DNA of 64,000 bases from NCBI RefSeq assembly GCF_028622115.1, contig NZ_CP097263.1:9559501-9623500 (forward strand), given 5' to 3'. The first letter of the stretch is position 1; each line of letters starts with the position of its first letter. Shown one piece after another: positions 1 through 7,264 of the stretch. The notes beneath the pieces were generated by a model that saw only the letters and a list, made by a program, of their open reading frames with translations, ran no database searches and had not been told where the DNA came from. Source of the DNA: Kutzneria chonburiensis. GTDB lineage: Bacteria; Actinomycetota; Actinomycetes; Mycobacteriales; Pseudonocardiaceae. The position numbers were made by a program, and so were the translations under genes.

Positions 1-572
1 GCCTTGGTGAACCCCGTCTGGATCAACGGCATGACCTCGGCCACGAGGAACACCACGATCGGGATCACGACGTGCACAAACACCGAGCCGGGCGTCACCT
101 GCTCACCCGAGCCGGCCCGGGGCCACAGCGTGGGCACGACGTTCATGACCAGCGTGGACCCGAGCAACACGCGTTTGAGCCACTGCACGGGCCCTGTGGT
201 CTTGCCCGGCCGTCCGGTGGGAATGGCGACTCCCCGGCTGAGCATCTCCGATTCCCAGCGCAGCAACGTGATCAGCAGCGCGGCGAGCGCGGGCTCGACC
301 AGCCAGCAGCCCCACCACATGGGGTCGCCGATCGGCTTGTCGCCGGCCAAGAAGTCGTGGACACCGACCGTGGTGAACCCCAGCCCGGCCGCCAGGCCCC
401 ACCACATGGAGCGCGTCACGGACACGCGGATCCTTTCCAGGGCGACGATGTGTCGGAGCGGGTCCTCCGACAGCGCGTGCAAGTCGTGCGCCTCGTGCAG
501 TTCGGCCCGGAGCTTGCGGACCCGGTTGGTCTCGTCCGGTGTGGACGGTTGGCGTTTGGTGCTGCGGAACAT
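1..572 (-). CDS. DUF2637/Spd-like membrane protein, partial
   Basis: The gene starts at ATG 572 behind a strong ribosome site (GGGAGGTG) and runs off the left edge, so only the first 190 residues are seen. After about 55 charged residues there are four hydrophobic segments (about 56-74, 85-104, 133-150, 163-185), the first followed by a short loop with GVHDF. This layout fits DUF2637/Spd-type proteins, which act with the FtsK-like translocase in mycelial plasmid spread. It is the last visible gene of the leftward operon. The role is inferred from topology and AICE context rather than from a diagnostic motif. Confidence 0.6.
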   Translation of the reverse strand, partial: MFRSTKRQPSTPDETNRVRKLRAELHEAHDLHALSEDPLRHIVALERIRVSVTRSMWWGLAAGLGFTTVGVHDFLAGDKPIGDPMWWGCWLVEPALAALLITLLRWESEMLSRGVAIPTGRPGKTTGPVQWLKRVLLGSTLVMNVVPTLWPRAGSGEQVTPGSVFVHVVIPIVVFLVAEVMPLIQTGFTK

Positions 573-629
573 GACGCTTCACCTCCCTGGTGTTCTGCGT
601 GGATGGCGGACGGGTGTTGTTCGACCCGG

Positions 630-968
630 TCAGTCGTGGGGCGGAGTGATGTCGCGCATGAAGTCGCTGCCCTGCTTGGTGACGGTCAGCATGTGCAAGC
701 TCACCGGCTCACTCGGGTTGTCGTTGAGGTAGCCGGTGAACCTGCGATCCTCTTCGGTGACGTACCCGCCGGTGATCAGCAGCGACACCTGGTCGCAGTC
801 CAAGGGACTTCGGGGTTCGACGTACTTTCCCCGGCGCAGGCAGTAGACGGCCTTGCCCGCGTTGCTGGTTCGAAACAGCCTGTGCCAGGTGATCTCGGTG
901 ATCAGCTTTCGCCGGTGTCGCCAGAACTCGACCTTGGACAGGTCGTAGAGGGTTATCGCGGTCGGCAT
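630..968 (-). CDS. small AICE protein, paralogue of the product of 1369-1716
   Basis: 112 residues from ATG 968, with GGAGG 11 bases upstream. No known domain is recognised. It starts MPTAITLYDLSKVEFWRHRR and ends with a motif like LTVTKQGSDFMRD. The same frame features (YDLSK.EFW.H.R, D.vS.LI..GYV.EE, LTVT.QG.DFMRD) occur in the protein at 1369-1716, so the two are duplicates. The basic N-terminal third could bind DNA, but this is a guess. It lies 31 bases after the end of the 1000-1362 gene in the same operon. Confidence 0.7.
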   Translation of the reverse strand: MPTAITLYDLSKVEFWRHRRKLITEITWHRLFRTSNAGKAVYCLRRGKYVEPRSPLDCDQVSLLITGGYVTEEDRRFTGYLNDNPSEPVSLHMLTVTKQGSDFMRDITPPHD

Positions 969-999
969 GCTGGTCTCGTCCTCCTTGTCGTTGTTGGCA

Positions 1000-1362
1000 T
1001 CACGGCACCCGTCCTGTCGACGACGCCGCCTTGTCGCGCAGCACGTGCACCAGTCGGTCCAGGTAGTCACCGCCGCGCGACGTCAAGGTCAGCGGCACCA
1101 AGGTGGTGCGGCCACGTTCCGGCGCGGACATCCTGCACTCGGTCCCGGGGCCGCCCTCGGTGACATATCCGTCATCGACGAGACCGAGCAGGCACGCCTC
1201 GTGGGTGTGGTGCGCGTAGTCCGTTGCGATTCCTATACGTACGTAGAGCCGACCACTCCGGGCGGCGAGCTTGAAATAGCGAAGCCCGAGAGTCCATTTG
1301 AGACGATCGATGACGAACCTGATGTCGGATGGCGTGGAGGGGATCAGTGGTGGCTCACTCAT
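1000..1362 (-). CDS. small AICE protein, paralogue of the product of 1743-2090
   Basis: 120 residues from ATG 1362, with GAGGAACG directly upstream. Function unknown. It shares with the 1743-2090 product an N-terminal FVIDRLKWT-like segment, a central THE.CLL.L motif and a C-terminal TECR...PERGR...VPL.LT stretch. It is the second copy of a repeated two-gene unit: six bases separate it from the preceding gene (1369-1716), and it is followed by the other family at 630-968. The shared proline/arginine-rich block PERGR may be structural. No catalytic motif is visible. Confidence 0.7.
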   Translation of the reverse strand: MSEPPLIPSTPSDIRFVIDRLKWTLGLRYFKLAARSGRLYVRIGIATDYAHHTHEACLLGLVDDGYVTEGGPGTECRMSAPERGRTTLVPLTLTSRGGDYLDRLVHVLRDKAASSTGRVP

Positions 1363-1368
1363 CGTTCC

Positions 1369-1716
1369 TCACGAACTTGAGCGGGGCGCGTAGACGTCGC
1401 GCATGAAGTCGTAGCCCTGGCTGGTCACGGTGAGCCGGTGCACCGTGACGGGCTCCTTGTGCTTGAAGTCCAGGTAGCGGGTGATCGTGCCGGTCTCCTC
1501 GGCGACGTACCCGATGTTGATCAGGATGGACACCTGCTCAGCGTCCAGAGCCGCGCAGGGCTTGGCCAGGCGGTGCTGGCCGTCGATCCGGTACAGGGCG
1601 TCCCGACCGTTCTTGCCCCGGCCCAGCTGGTTCCGGGCGATTTGCGCGATCAGGTTCCGCTGGTGCTGCCAGAACTCCTTTTTGGACAAGTCATAGACCG
1701 TGGATACGTTCGGCAT
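1369..1716 (-). CDS. small AICE protein, paralogue of the product of 630-968
   Basis: 115 residues from ATG 1716, chosen because its N-terminus (MPNVSTVYDLSKKEFW) aligns with the paralogue at 630-968 and an AGGAG lies 12 bases upstream. An alternative ATG at 1746 overlaps the stop of the preceding gene as ATGA and would add ten acidic residues (NDDEENENA). No known domain is seen. Conserved blocks are YDLSK.EFW, D.EQVSILI..GYVAEE and LTVTSQGYDFMRD. It belongs to the leftward AICE operon. Confidence 0.7.
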   Translation of the reverse strand: MPNVSTVYDLSKKEFWQHQRNLIAQIARNQLGRGKNGRDALYRIDGQHRLAKPCAALDAEQVSILINIGYVAEETGTITRYLDFKHKEPVTVHRLTVTSQGYDFMRDVYAPRSSS

Positions 1717-1742
1717 GGCGTTCTCGTTCTCCTCATCGTCGT

Positions 1743-2090
1743 TCATTTCGTGGACCCCTTCCGGGGCTGTGCGTCCAGCAGCCGTCGCAGGTAGCGGCGG
1801 CCACATGGGGTCAGGTTCAGCGGCACCATGGCGACCCGGCCGCGTTCGGGGACGGGCAGCCTGCACTCGGTGTCGGGTGTGTCGGTGGTGATGCATCCGC
1901 TTGCCATGAGTTCCAGCAGGCACTGCTCGTGCGTGCGGGGAGCGCGGGCGGCGGTGACGTCGGTCCGCAGGTACGGCGGGCCGGTGGTCGACGTGGGCAG
2001 GAAGTAGCGGACCGCGTCCGTCCATACGAGACGATCGATCACGAACGTAATCTCGGCCGGGTCCGTCGGCAGCCGTGGCGTGTCACTCAT
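1743..2090 (-). CDS. small AICE protein, paralogue of the product of 1000-1362
   Basis: 115 residues from ATG 2090. The start overlaps the end of the upstream membrane-protein gene by eight bases, and its stop overlaps the alternative start of the next gene, so translation is probably coupled. Conserved blocks shared with the 1000-1362 product are ITFVIDRLVWT, THEQCLLELM, TECRLPVPERGR and VPLNLT. Function unknown. Together with the 1369-1716 gene it forms the first copy of the duplicated pair. Confidence 0.7.
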   Translation of the reverse strand: MSDTPRLPTDPAEITFVIDRLVWTDAVRYFLPTSTTGPPYLRTDVTAARAPRTHEQCLLELMASGCITTDTPDTECRLPVPERGRVAMVPLNLTPCGRRYLRRLLDAQPRKGSTK

Positions 2091-2271
2091 CGCTCTTCAT
2101 GGCCTTGAGGACGGCCGTCACCAGGACGATCAATCCGATTCCGGCGGCGATGGCGGTCCCGGGGCTGGCGACCACGGCGACCACGCCGAGGGCAGCCAAG
2201 ACGAGGATGCCGACCCCGATCAGTCGGCCGACCGCGCGCCAGCTCAACTCGAACATCAGGAGCAGCTTCAT
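2083..2271 (-). CDS. small membrane protein of the AICE operon
   Basis: 62 residues from ATG 2271, with GGAG eight bases upstream. The product has two hydrophobic stretches, GVGILVLAALGVVAVVA and AIAAGIGLIVLVTAVL, separated by a short SPGT turn, so a two-pass membrane protein is expected. Small Spd-like membrane proteins are usual next to transfer genes in these elements, but no family is recognised. It overlaps the next gene by eight bases. Confidence 0.65.
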   Translation of the reverse strand: MKLLLMFELSWRAVGRLIGVGILVLAALGVVAVVASPGTAIAAGIGLIVLVTAVLKAMKSDE

Positions 2272-2289
2272 GACAGGTTCTCCGATCAA

Positions 2290-2607
2290 CTAGGCGGATT
2301 CATGGCTTGATTCGTTGTGGTGCAACAGGTTCTTGCCATCGGCGGTGAGGGCGACGCGGGTGGCGATGAACCGGGCCGTTCCCTCCCGGCAGCGGCGCAT
2401 GCCGTCGACCATCAGGAGGTAGCCGTCGAACAAGTCGCAGACCGTCCTGCGGTCCAAGGGGGACAGCATTTCCGCGTTCCCGCCGTCGGGGTCAGCGCGG
2501 AAGAACATGAAGCCGGCCGTGAGGGCGTTGATCCGCCCCTGCTCGACCAGGCGGAGGATCCGGTGTTCCCGGGTGGATAGCGGGCGCTGTTCGGGCCCGG
2601 CGGTCAT
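2290..2607 (-). CDS. conserved small AICE protein, function unknown
   Basis: 105 residues from ATG 2607, which overlaps the stop of the whiB-like gene (TAATG) and so is translationally coupled to it. The N-terminal part (STREHRILRLVEQGRINALTAG) looks helical and could be a small winged-helix-like segment. The middle has LSPLDRRTVCDLFDGYL. No catalytic or metal-binding motif is apparent. It lies between the WhiB gene and the small membrane protein. Confidence 0.65.
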   Translation of the reverse strand: MTAGPEQRPLSTREHRILRLVEQGRINALTAGFMFFRADPDGGNAEMLSPLDRRTVCDLFDGYLLMVDGMRRCREGTARFIATRVALTADGKNLLHHNESSHESA

Positions 2608-2927
2608 TACGCGGCCTCGGCCATGGGCGGGCAATGGATGGCGTGGCGGGCGGTGGCGGTCAAGCCGCCGACGTAGCCGGAGGGGAAGCGGCGGCGCGGG
2701 CTGGTGAGCTTCTCCCAGTCCAGTTGATCGGTGGCGCACAGGTCCCGCACGGGGCAGCCGTGGCACACCTGCGCCGCTTCGCCGATGCGGTGCTGGTCCT
2801 CGAACATCTCCGGATCGGTGTCGACGCAGGCTGCCTCGGTGCGCCAGCCCGCCGGCCGTCCGGTGGGGCCGAACAAGGCCATCATCAGCGTCTTGTGGCC
2901 CGCGTAAAGGGCGTGACGGTTGTTCAT
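2607..2927 (-). CDS. WhiB-family iron-sulfur transcription factor
   Basis: 106 residues from ATG 2927, which overlaps the stop of the upstream gene (ATGA). Four cysteines (C34, C55, C58, C64) in the spacing C-Xn-C-X2-C-X5-C would ligate a 4Fe-4S cluster, and D36/F42 sit where WhiB proteins have their conserved acidic/aromatic pair. The turn usually read as G-[VI]-W-G-G is here SGYVGGLT, so the tryptophan is replaced. A basic stretch SPRRRF precedes it. WhiB proteins bind sigma factor and DNA; this one probably regulates the element. Confidence 0.88.
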   Translation of the reverse strand: MNNRHALYAGHKTLMMALFGPTGRPAGWRTEAACVDTDPEMFEDQHRIGEAAQVCHGCPVRDLCATDQLDWEKLTSPRRRFPSGYVGGLTATARHAIHCPPMAEAA

Positions 2928-3394
2928 GCGGCCACCACCACGGCGGGCGCGTTGCCGGCCGTCAGGACCGCGTTCAGGACCGTTTCCGTGACCGGGCTGA
3001 CGACCTCGGTCGGCACGGCGTGGCCGGCGAGGCGGCCCGACACGGTGTGGCGCTGGTAGTCCATGGTCCCGCCCAACTCGCGGATGTCCGCGCCGGCCGA
3101 GATCTCGAAGGTTGCGGCGCCCATCCGGGCCGACAGGATCACCGCGAGGTAGCCGGACGGCCACAGCACCCAGCGCAGCGACACGTCCGCCAGGCTTGGG
3201 ATCCAGGCCATCAGGTTGCGCACCCGCTGCCGGCCCTGCCCGACGCCGTAGTCGATCGCGACCGTCGGGCCGATGTCCGACAGGGTGATGGTGTTGGGGC
3301 GCGGCAGGTTGTGCGAGCGGATGTGCGACCGCAGCCGCCACAGCAGGCGGTCCATGTGGCGGGTGCCCGACTGGTGGGCAAGAAGTGCGCGCAT
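2924..3394 (-). CDS. conserved AICE protein, function unknown
   Basis: 156 residues from ATG 3394, behind the purine-rich ribosome site AAGGGGG. The start upstream at 3463 lacks such a site. The sequence has mixed alpha/beta character, with blocks like TITLSDIGPTVAIDYGVG and LRWVLWPSGYLAVILSA. No known motif is seen. The stop overlaps the whiB-like start. It is the first gene after the FtsK-like translocase, separated from it by a 128-base spacer that holds no recognisable gene. Confidence 0.65.
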   Translation of the reverse strand: MRALLAHQSGTRHMDRLLWRLRSHIRSHNLPRPNTITLSDIGPTVAIDYGVGQGRQRVRNLMAWIPSLADVSLRWVLWPSGYLAVILSARMGAATFEISAGADIRELGGTMDYQRHTVSGRLAGHAVPTEVVSPVTETVLNAVLTAGNAPAVVVAA

Positions 3395-3522
3395 GACGAT
3401 CAGCCCCCTTTCCGAGGGTGGGAAGTGGTTGGTGTGCAATAGGTTCTGGTGTCCCCGGTCCAACTCGAATGGACGGCCCGACCGCGTTCATCACGGGGCG
3501 GGGACAGCAAGCCGCGGGAAGG

Positions 3523-4932
3523 TCAGGCCACCGACCGCAGGTGGCCTCGGCCGCCGGTGATGAACTCGATTAGCTCGTGCATGTCCCGGTCGCTGGTGTA
3601 GGCGGCCCGGACACGGCGCGGGTGCTTGGTCTTCTCGCCCTGGGCGTAGCCGATCCCGATGTACTCCTTGCCCAGCGGGATCTCATCGGCCACCGCGCCC
3701 CGCTCCCGGGCGTCCTCACCCAGCACCATGTCCGGTTGGGTCGGGGAGGAGACCCGCAGGCAGATCCGCGACGGGAACAGGTCCCGGAACTCGATCACAT
3801 CCTTGCCCGGGTCCACGGTGGTCACCACCATGGAATGGTGCGTGGTGCGGCCCATGGACGCGATCCGCGCCAACTTGGCGTTGATCCCCCGGGCGCTGGA
3901 ATCCTCCGTGTAGGCGACGAGCGAGGCGACCTCGTCCACGATCAGCACGTTGAGCGGGAACTCCGCGCTGATCGGGACCGACCGCACGCCCTGCTCCATG
4001 ATCCGCCGCTGCGTGCGCTCCATGTCGGAGATGTAGTCGTCCAACAGGTCCAGGCAGGACGCGCCGTCCCCGCCCTGTTCGACGGTGGCGTAGGCGTTGC
4101 CGTTGAACGTGATCACCTTCAGCGCGGCGAACTCCAGCTGCTTGGGGTCGATGATCCAGACCTTGCACAAGCCGTCGCGGATCATCGGGGCCAGGCCCCG
4201 CAACAGCGCCAGCGGGATGGAGTTCTTCCCGGAACCGACCGCGCCAGCCACCAGCAGGAACGACGAGGTCCCTACCAGAGACTCAGTCCAGTCATTGCCG
4301 TACTCATCCTCGCCCACGTACAGCCGGGCGGGGTCGACCTCCTTGGAGTACTGCGGCATCTCCGGCGCGGGGATGACCTCCGTGAACGGCTCGGTGCGCT
4401 GCACGATCATCACGAACCGACCCCGGGTCAGCGGTTCCAGCGCGACCCGCTCCGCTTTCAAGCCGGCTGTGATGTCCTTGAGCCGGGACTCGAACGCGTG
4501 GATGGACTGACCCTTGGCCGGGTGGATGTGCACGAGGTCCACGTGCGGGCTGAACGCCTGCACCTTGAGCACGCGCGGGTACATCGTGATGCCCTTGCGG
4601 CGGTGCTCCTTGGCCAAGTCGGTGGCGTCGCACAGGTCCCGCCACTTCACGCCCATGTACGGGCCGGCCCAGCGTCGCCAGGCAGCGCGGATACGCGGAG
4701 CGGCGATGCTGTCGAACGAGTCGGGGTGCGCCCGGTACCAGGCGGTCACTCCCAGGGCCAGTGCGCCGGTGACCGAACCGGCCGTGGTCGGTCCGAAGTG
4801 GCTCAGCAACTCCAGCTCGCCGGTACCGAACACGGCGGGCATGGCGACCATGCCGGGGTGACGCAGCGCCCAGCGGGCCGCGCGGATCTCCGGACCGATG
4901 CCGCGCCGGGAGCCGTTGTTGGTATTGCTCAT
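3523..4932 (-). CDS. FtsK/SpoIIIE-like DNA translocase (AICE Tra)
   Basis: 469 residues from ATG 4932, behind GGGAGGG. After two N-terminal hydrophobic segments (about 25-65) comes an FtsK/SpoIIIE-type ATPase with a P-loop GAVGSGKNS near residue 235, followed by DPKQLEF and a Walker B LNVLIVDEVASL. The residue after the P-loop lysine is N; the usual AICE form is GKGS or GKS. Single hexameric FtsK-like proteins move double-stranded plasmid DNA between mycelial compartments in actinomycete conjugation. This is the key conjugation gene that identifies the region as an AICE. Confidence 0.9.
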   Translation of the reverse strand: MSNTNNGSRRGIGPEIRAARWALRHPGMVAMPAVFGTGELELLSHFGPTTAGSVTGALALGVTAWYRAHPDSFDSIAAPRIRAAWRRWAGPYMGVKWRDLCDATDLAKEHRRKGITMYPRVLKVQAFSPHVDLVHIHPAKGQSIHAFESRLKDITAGLKAERVALEPLTRGRFVMIVQRTEPFTEVIPAPEMPQYSKEVDPARLYVGEDEYGNDWTESLVGTSSFLLVAGAVGSGKNSIPLALLRGLAPMIRDGLCKVWIIDPKQLEFAALKVITFNGNAYATVEQGGDGASCLDLLDDYISDMERTQRRIMEQGVRSVPISAEFPLNVLIVDEVASLVAYTEDSSARGINAKLARIASMGRTTHHSMVVTTVDPGKDVIEFRDLFPSRICLRVSSPTQPDMVLGEDARERGAVADEIPLGKEYIGIGYAQGEKTKHPRRVRAAYTSDRDMHELIEFITGGRGHLRSVA

Positions 4933-4973
4933 TGTCGTTCCCTCCCAAGGCAAACGGGGTGGTTGCGGATCTC

Positions 4974-5046
4974 GGTGATCCCGCCGTGCCTGGACCGGGC
5001 CCGATGGTTCGGCGGGATGTCCAGGGACAGCGCCAGCACCGGAACC
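4974..5046 (-). repeat. intergenic hairpin repeat, copy A
   Basis: This stretch in front of the translocase gene is repeated at 5274-5342. Shared blocks read on the plus strand are GGTGATCCCGCCGT, CCTGGAC, TGTCCAGGG and CAGCACCGGAACC. CCTGGAC and GTCCAGG can pair, giving a stem-loop in the leader of the minus-strand gene. It could tune translation or mRNA stability. Confidence 0.55.
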
Positions 5047-5062
5047 TGATGTGGTCTAGCTG

Positions 5063-5248
5063 TTAGTCGAAGTGGTTGTAGTCAGCCGCGAGGGCCAACT
5101 TGGTGAGGTAGCCGATCAGTCGGGTCACGTCGTCGGTGGCGTCGCGACCGATGACGCTGGTGCGGTCGTCCACCGTCGGGAACGCCTTCTCGTAGGCGGT
5201 CCGGATGTCGCTGATCAGGATCCAGAGCCGGGTGTCGTTCGCGTTCAT
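5063..5248 (-). CDS. small AICE protein, function unknown
   Basis: 61 residues from ATG 5248, behind GGAAGGA. The sequence MNANDTRLWILISDIRTAYEKAF continues with an acidic/hydrophobic helix-rich C-terminus. No domain is recognised. It is preceded by hairpin repeat copy B and by the 17-base TTGACGCTTAAGTGTCA element, so it may have its own regulated promoter within the operon. Confidence 0.6.
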   Translation of the reverse strand: MNANDTRLWILISDIRTAYEKAFPTVDDRTSVIGRDATDDVTRLIGYLTKLALAADYNHFD

Positions 5249-5273
5249 GACTGGTGTTCCTTCCTCTGTGGAC

Positions 5274-5342
5274 GGTGATCCCGCCGTCCCTGGACAACCG
5301 CGCGGGTGTGTGGTGTCCAGGGGCAGCGGCAGCACCGGAACC
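5274..5342 (-). repeat. intergenic hairpin repeat, copy B
   Basis: Second copy of the element at 4974-5046, starting 26 bases upstream of the 5248 start. The complementary arms CCCTGGACA and TGTCCAGGG lie about 20 bases apart. It lies directly after the TTGACGCTTAAGTGTCA element in the minus direction. Confidence 0.55.
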
Positions 5343-5348
5343 ACTCTC

Positions 5349-5365
5349 TGACACTTAAGCGTCAA
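5349..5365 (-). promoter_or_regulatory. TTGACGCTTAAGTGTCA dyad, copy 1
   Basis: Read on the minus strand this is TTGACGCTTAAGTGTCA, an imperfect dyad. The identical 17 bases recur at 9342-9358 on the plus strand, where they contain a good -35 box. Here no good -10 follows at 17 bases, so this copy may act as an operator more than a promoter. Confidence 0.5.
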
Positions 5366-5386
5366 GCGGTTCGGGGGTTCTGCGTT

Positions 5387-5563
5387 CTACGCGTCGGCGG
5401 CCGCGAGGCGCGCCCACCGCATCTCGGTGTGCAGGTTGGCCACCGCGCGGGCAAGGGCCTTGTGGCTACCGGCGAAGGCGGACGAGGGGATCCCCCTAAG
5501 CGCCCGCTTGAGCTGGCTCATCGCCTCGTCCATCTCCGTCGTGACCCGGTCAACACCGTTCAT
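5387..5563 (-). CDS. short helical AICE protein
   Basis: 58 residues from ATG 5563 to TAG 5387. It starts MNGVDRVTTEMDEAMSQLKR and is helix-rich, ending RWARLAAADA. The start is three bases after the stop of the 5567-5842 gene, which supports translation as part of the same operon, although its own ribosome site is weak. No family is recognised. Confidence 0.55.
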   Translation of the reverse strand: MNGVDRVTTEMDEAMSQLKRALRGIPSSAFAGSHKALARAVANLHTEMRWARLAAADA

Positions 5564-5566
5564 CGC

Positions 5567-5842
5567 TCACACCGTCCATTCCTTGGTGGTCAGGGTGGTC
5601 TCGTGCTTCTTGCAGTCCTCGGAGAAGGTGACGAGCTTGTCCCGGATGCCCTTGACGAGCTTGAGCAAGTCGTCCTGGGTCGCCACGCGGTAGGTGCGGC
5701 CCTTGACGCGCGGGTTCAACTTCCTGATCTCCTTCTCCGCCGCCGGCAGGGTGGACACCAGGACCTCAAGGCAGGTCAGCAAGTTGTCGTACTTGCGCTT
5801 GGCCCGCCGCAACAGCATGCTGCTCACGGCCTTCTTCGGCAT
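5567..5842 (-). CDS. small basic helical AICE protein
   Basis: 91 residues from ATG 5842, behind AAGGAGCG. It is lysine-rich and helical (RRAKRKYDNLL, LVKGIRDKLVTF) with no recognised domain. Three bases separate it from the end of the upstream gene and three from the start of the next, so it sits in a tight operon. A nucleic-acid or accessory role is possible but unsupported. Confidence 0.62.
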   Translation of the reverse strand: MPKKAVSSMLLRRAKRKYDNLLTCLEVLVSTLPAAEKEIRKLNPRVKGRTYRVATQDDLLKLVKGIRDKLVTFSEDCKKHETTLTTKEWTV

Positions 5843-5845
5843 CGT

Positions 5846-6235
5846 TCACGCGCTCCTTCGGTTGGCGTTTCCGTTGCTGTGCAAGGGCTTGAGCGCCTGC
5901 CAGCGGTTGAGCATGTCCCGCGTCTTCCTTGGCACCAACACGGCCTGGCCGTTCTTCGGGCCGTAGCGGGTGTCGTAGGTGTGGTTGCCGCCGACGGTGA
6001 GAAGCTTCTGGCTGATCAGCTGATGCAGCGCCTCGGCCTCCCAGAAGATCAGCGGCTTGACGACCTTGTTGTCGCCCATGCGGTGCGGCTGGCCCGTCGG
6101 GCCGATCAGCATGTACGGGCGCTCGCTGCACGCCCGCTCGATCACGGTCTGGACGGTGTCCATGTTGTTGGTCGTCTTGGGCTTCGTGGCCGCCGGCTTG
6201 TCCTCGACCTCAGTGCCGAACAGGTCCTCGCTCAT
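5846..6235 (-). CDS. conserved AICE protein, function unknown
   Basis: 129 residues from ATG 6235, which overlaps the stop of the gene before it (ATGA). The N-terminus is acidic and proline/lysine-rich (MSEDLFGTEVEDKPAATKPK). The rest contains MLIGPTGQPHRMG and LIFWEAEALHQLISQKLLTVGG, compatible with a small winged-helix fold. The family is not identified. Codon use and GC match the neighbouring transfer genes. Confidence 0.63.
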   Translation of the reverse strand: MSEDLFGTEVEDKPAATKPKTTNNMDTVQTVIERACSERPYMLIGPTGQPHRMGDNKVVKPLIFWEAEALHQLISQKLLTVGGNHTYDTRYGPKNGQAVLVPRKTRDMLNRWQALKPLHSNGNANRRSA

Positions 6236-6417
6236 GCCGCGTCCTTCCCGGTCGGGCTGGCGTACGGCGGGCGGTTCGGGTCGCGGCGGGTCGAGAGGGC
6301 CACGACCTTGTTGCCGGTGCGGGTGATGAGCAGACCGGCGGGGCGGTACTGGTTGGGCTCGCCGTCGTTCCCCGCAGCCGGGGTGATGCGGACGAGCGTC
6401 AACGTGGTGCGTGCCAT
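6232..6417 (-). CDS. short AICE protein, first gene of the transfer operon
   Basis: 61 residues from ATG 6417, with GGAGAAAGAGG just upstream. The product (MARTTLTLVRITPAAGND, then RTGNKVVALSTRRDP) looks like a small beta-rich protein. It has no recognised domain. It is the first gene after the boxA-like leader at 6567-6584, and its end overlaps the next start. A gap of 290 bases separates it from the divergon further right. Confidence 0.58.
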   Translation of the reverse strand: MARTTLTLVRITPAAGNDGEPNQYRPAGLLITRTGNKVVALSTRRDPNRPPYASPTGKDAA

Positions 6418-6566
6418 CCTCTTTCTCCATTCCAGTTGCGGGAAACACGGCCGTCCCCGGACGGTCTTGCGTCGTTCGTGAGCGTCCGGGGGCGACCGAA
6501 TCTCCCGGCGCGTAGGGTTTCTGCGCCGGAGATCAGCCGGATTTAGGCATGGCTCTATCCACTGTG

Positions 6567-6584
6567 GAGTTCTCAAAGAACAAG
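6567..6584 (-). promoter_or_regulatory. boxA-like antitermination motif in the operon leader
   Basis: On the minus strand this reads CTTGTTCTTTGAGAACTC, followed by CACAGTGGAT. It closely resembles the actinobacterial rRNA-leader boxA, which loads NusB/NusE for processive antitermination. It lies 150 bases upstream of the first gene of the roughly 6-kb leftward operon. The match is by eye. A leader with boxA would help polymerase read through the whole operon. Confidence 0.55.
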
Positions 6585-6707
6585 AAGCGCAACGGATTAC
6601 GGCGCGCGTCATCGCGAGAGGACGCCTTCCGACGCTGTGCTAGTGCCTGTGGCCCGGCTTGAACGGGGCGGCCCCACCGCGATCTCTTGGGGGCACAGGC
6701 GAAGCTG

Positions 6708-7130
6708 TCAGGCGGCGGTACGGGCCGCCATGTGGGGGGACTCGGGTGCCAAGCCCTCGGCGGTGAAGGACCAACCGACGTAGCCGATCGCGTCCTCGGT
6801 GCCGGTGTCGCGCCGGGCGTTGCGGTGGGGCATGGCGGTGATGCTCAGCGACAGGTTTCGCAGACTGACGTACTGGCCTTCCTCGAACTCCGAGCCGGGA
6901 TCGCTGGTCAGGGTGACCTTGATCTCCTCGCCCTTCTGTCGGTAACCGTCCGCCGACGCCTTCTTCTTGCAGAACAGCGTCACGGTGTACTTGGGGTCGT
7001 CGGTGCCGAAGATCGTGTCGGGGACCAGGATCTCGCGGCCGTTCTCCTTGGTCTTGCGCATCTTCATCTCAGGCGCTTCCACGATCATCAGGCGGTAGCC
7101 GTCCAGGATGGCGGGGATGTTCTTCAGCAT
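6708..7130 (-). CDS. conserved AICE protein, function unknown
   Basis: 140 residues from ATG 7130, behind GGAGATG. The sequence is mixed alpha/beta (FGTDDPKYTVTLFCKKKA, EEIKVTLTSDPG, EGQYVSLRNLSLSI) and suggests a small OB-like or beta-barrel fold. Proteins of this kind often sit between the GntR regulator and tra genes in actinomycete integrative elements. The gene is divergent from the GntR gene, and the CCTGGCTAGCCAGG palindrome lies 27 bases upstream of its start, so it is probably repressed by GntR. Confidence 0.65.
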   Translation of the reverse strand: MLKNIPAILDGYRLMIVEAPEMKMRKTKENGREILVPDTIFGTDDPKYTVTLFCKKKASADGYRQKGEEIKVTLTSDPGSEFEEGQYVSLRNLSLSITAMPHRNARRDTGTEDAIGYVGWSFTAEGLAPESPHMAARTAA

Positions 7131-7156
7131 CGGGTGTCATCTCCTCAGTTGTACTT

Positions 7157-7249
7157 CCTGGCTAGCCAGGTGGTGTGATGACCAATCTGCCTCACCTGGC
7201 TAGTCATGTCAACACCAAGTCTGAAAGTCACCCATCTTGGCTAGTCAGG
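7157..7249. promoter_or_regulatory. three operator copies in the GntR divergon
   Basis: Three related 14-mers lie at 7157-7170 (CCTGGCTAGCCAGG, a perfect palindrome), 7195-7208 (CCTGGCTAGTCATG) and 7236-7249 (CTTGGCTAGTCAGG). The third abuts a -10-like TACGCT (7252-7257) in front of the gntR start. The set fits autoregulation by the GntR protein and control of the divergent gene. Confidence 0.7.
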
Positions 7250-7264
7250 TGTACGCTGACCTGC

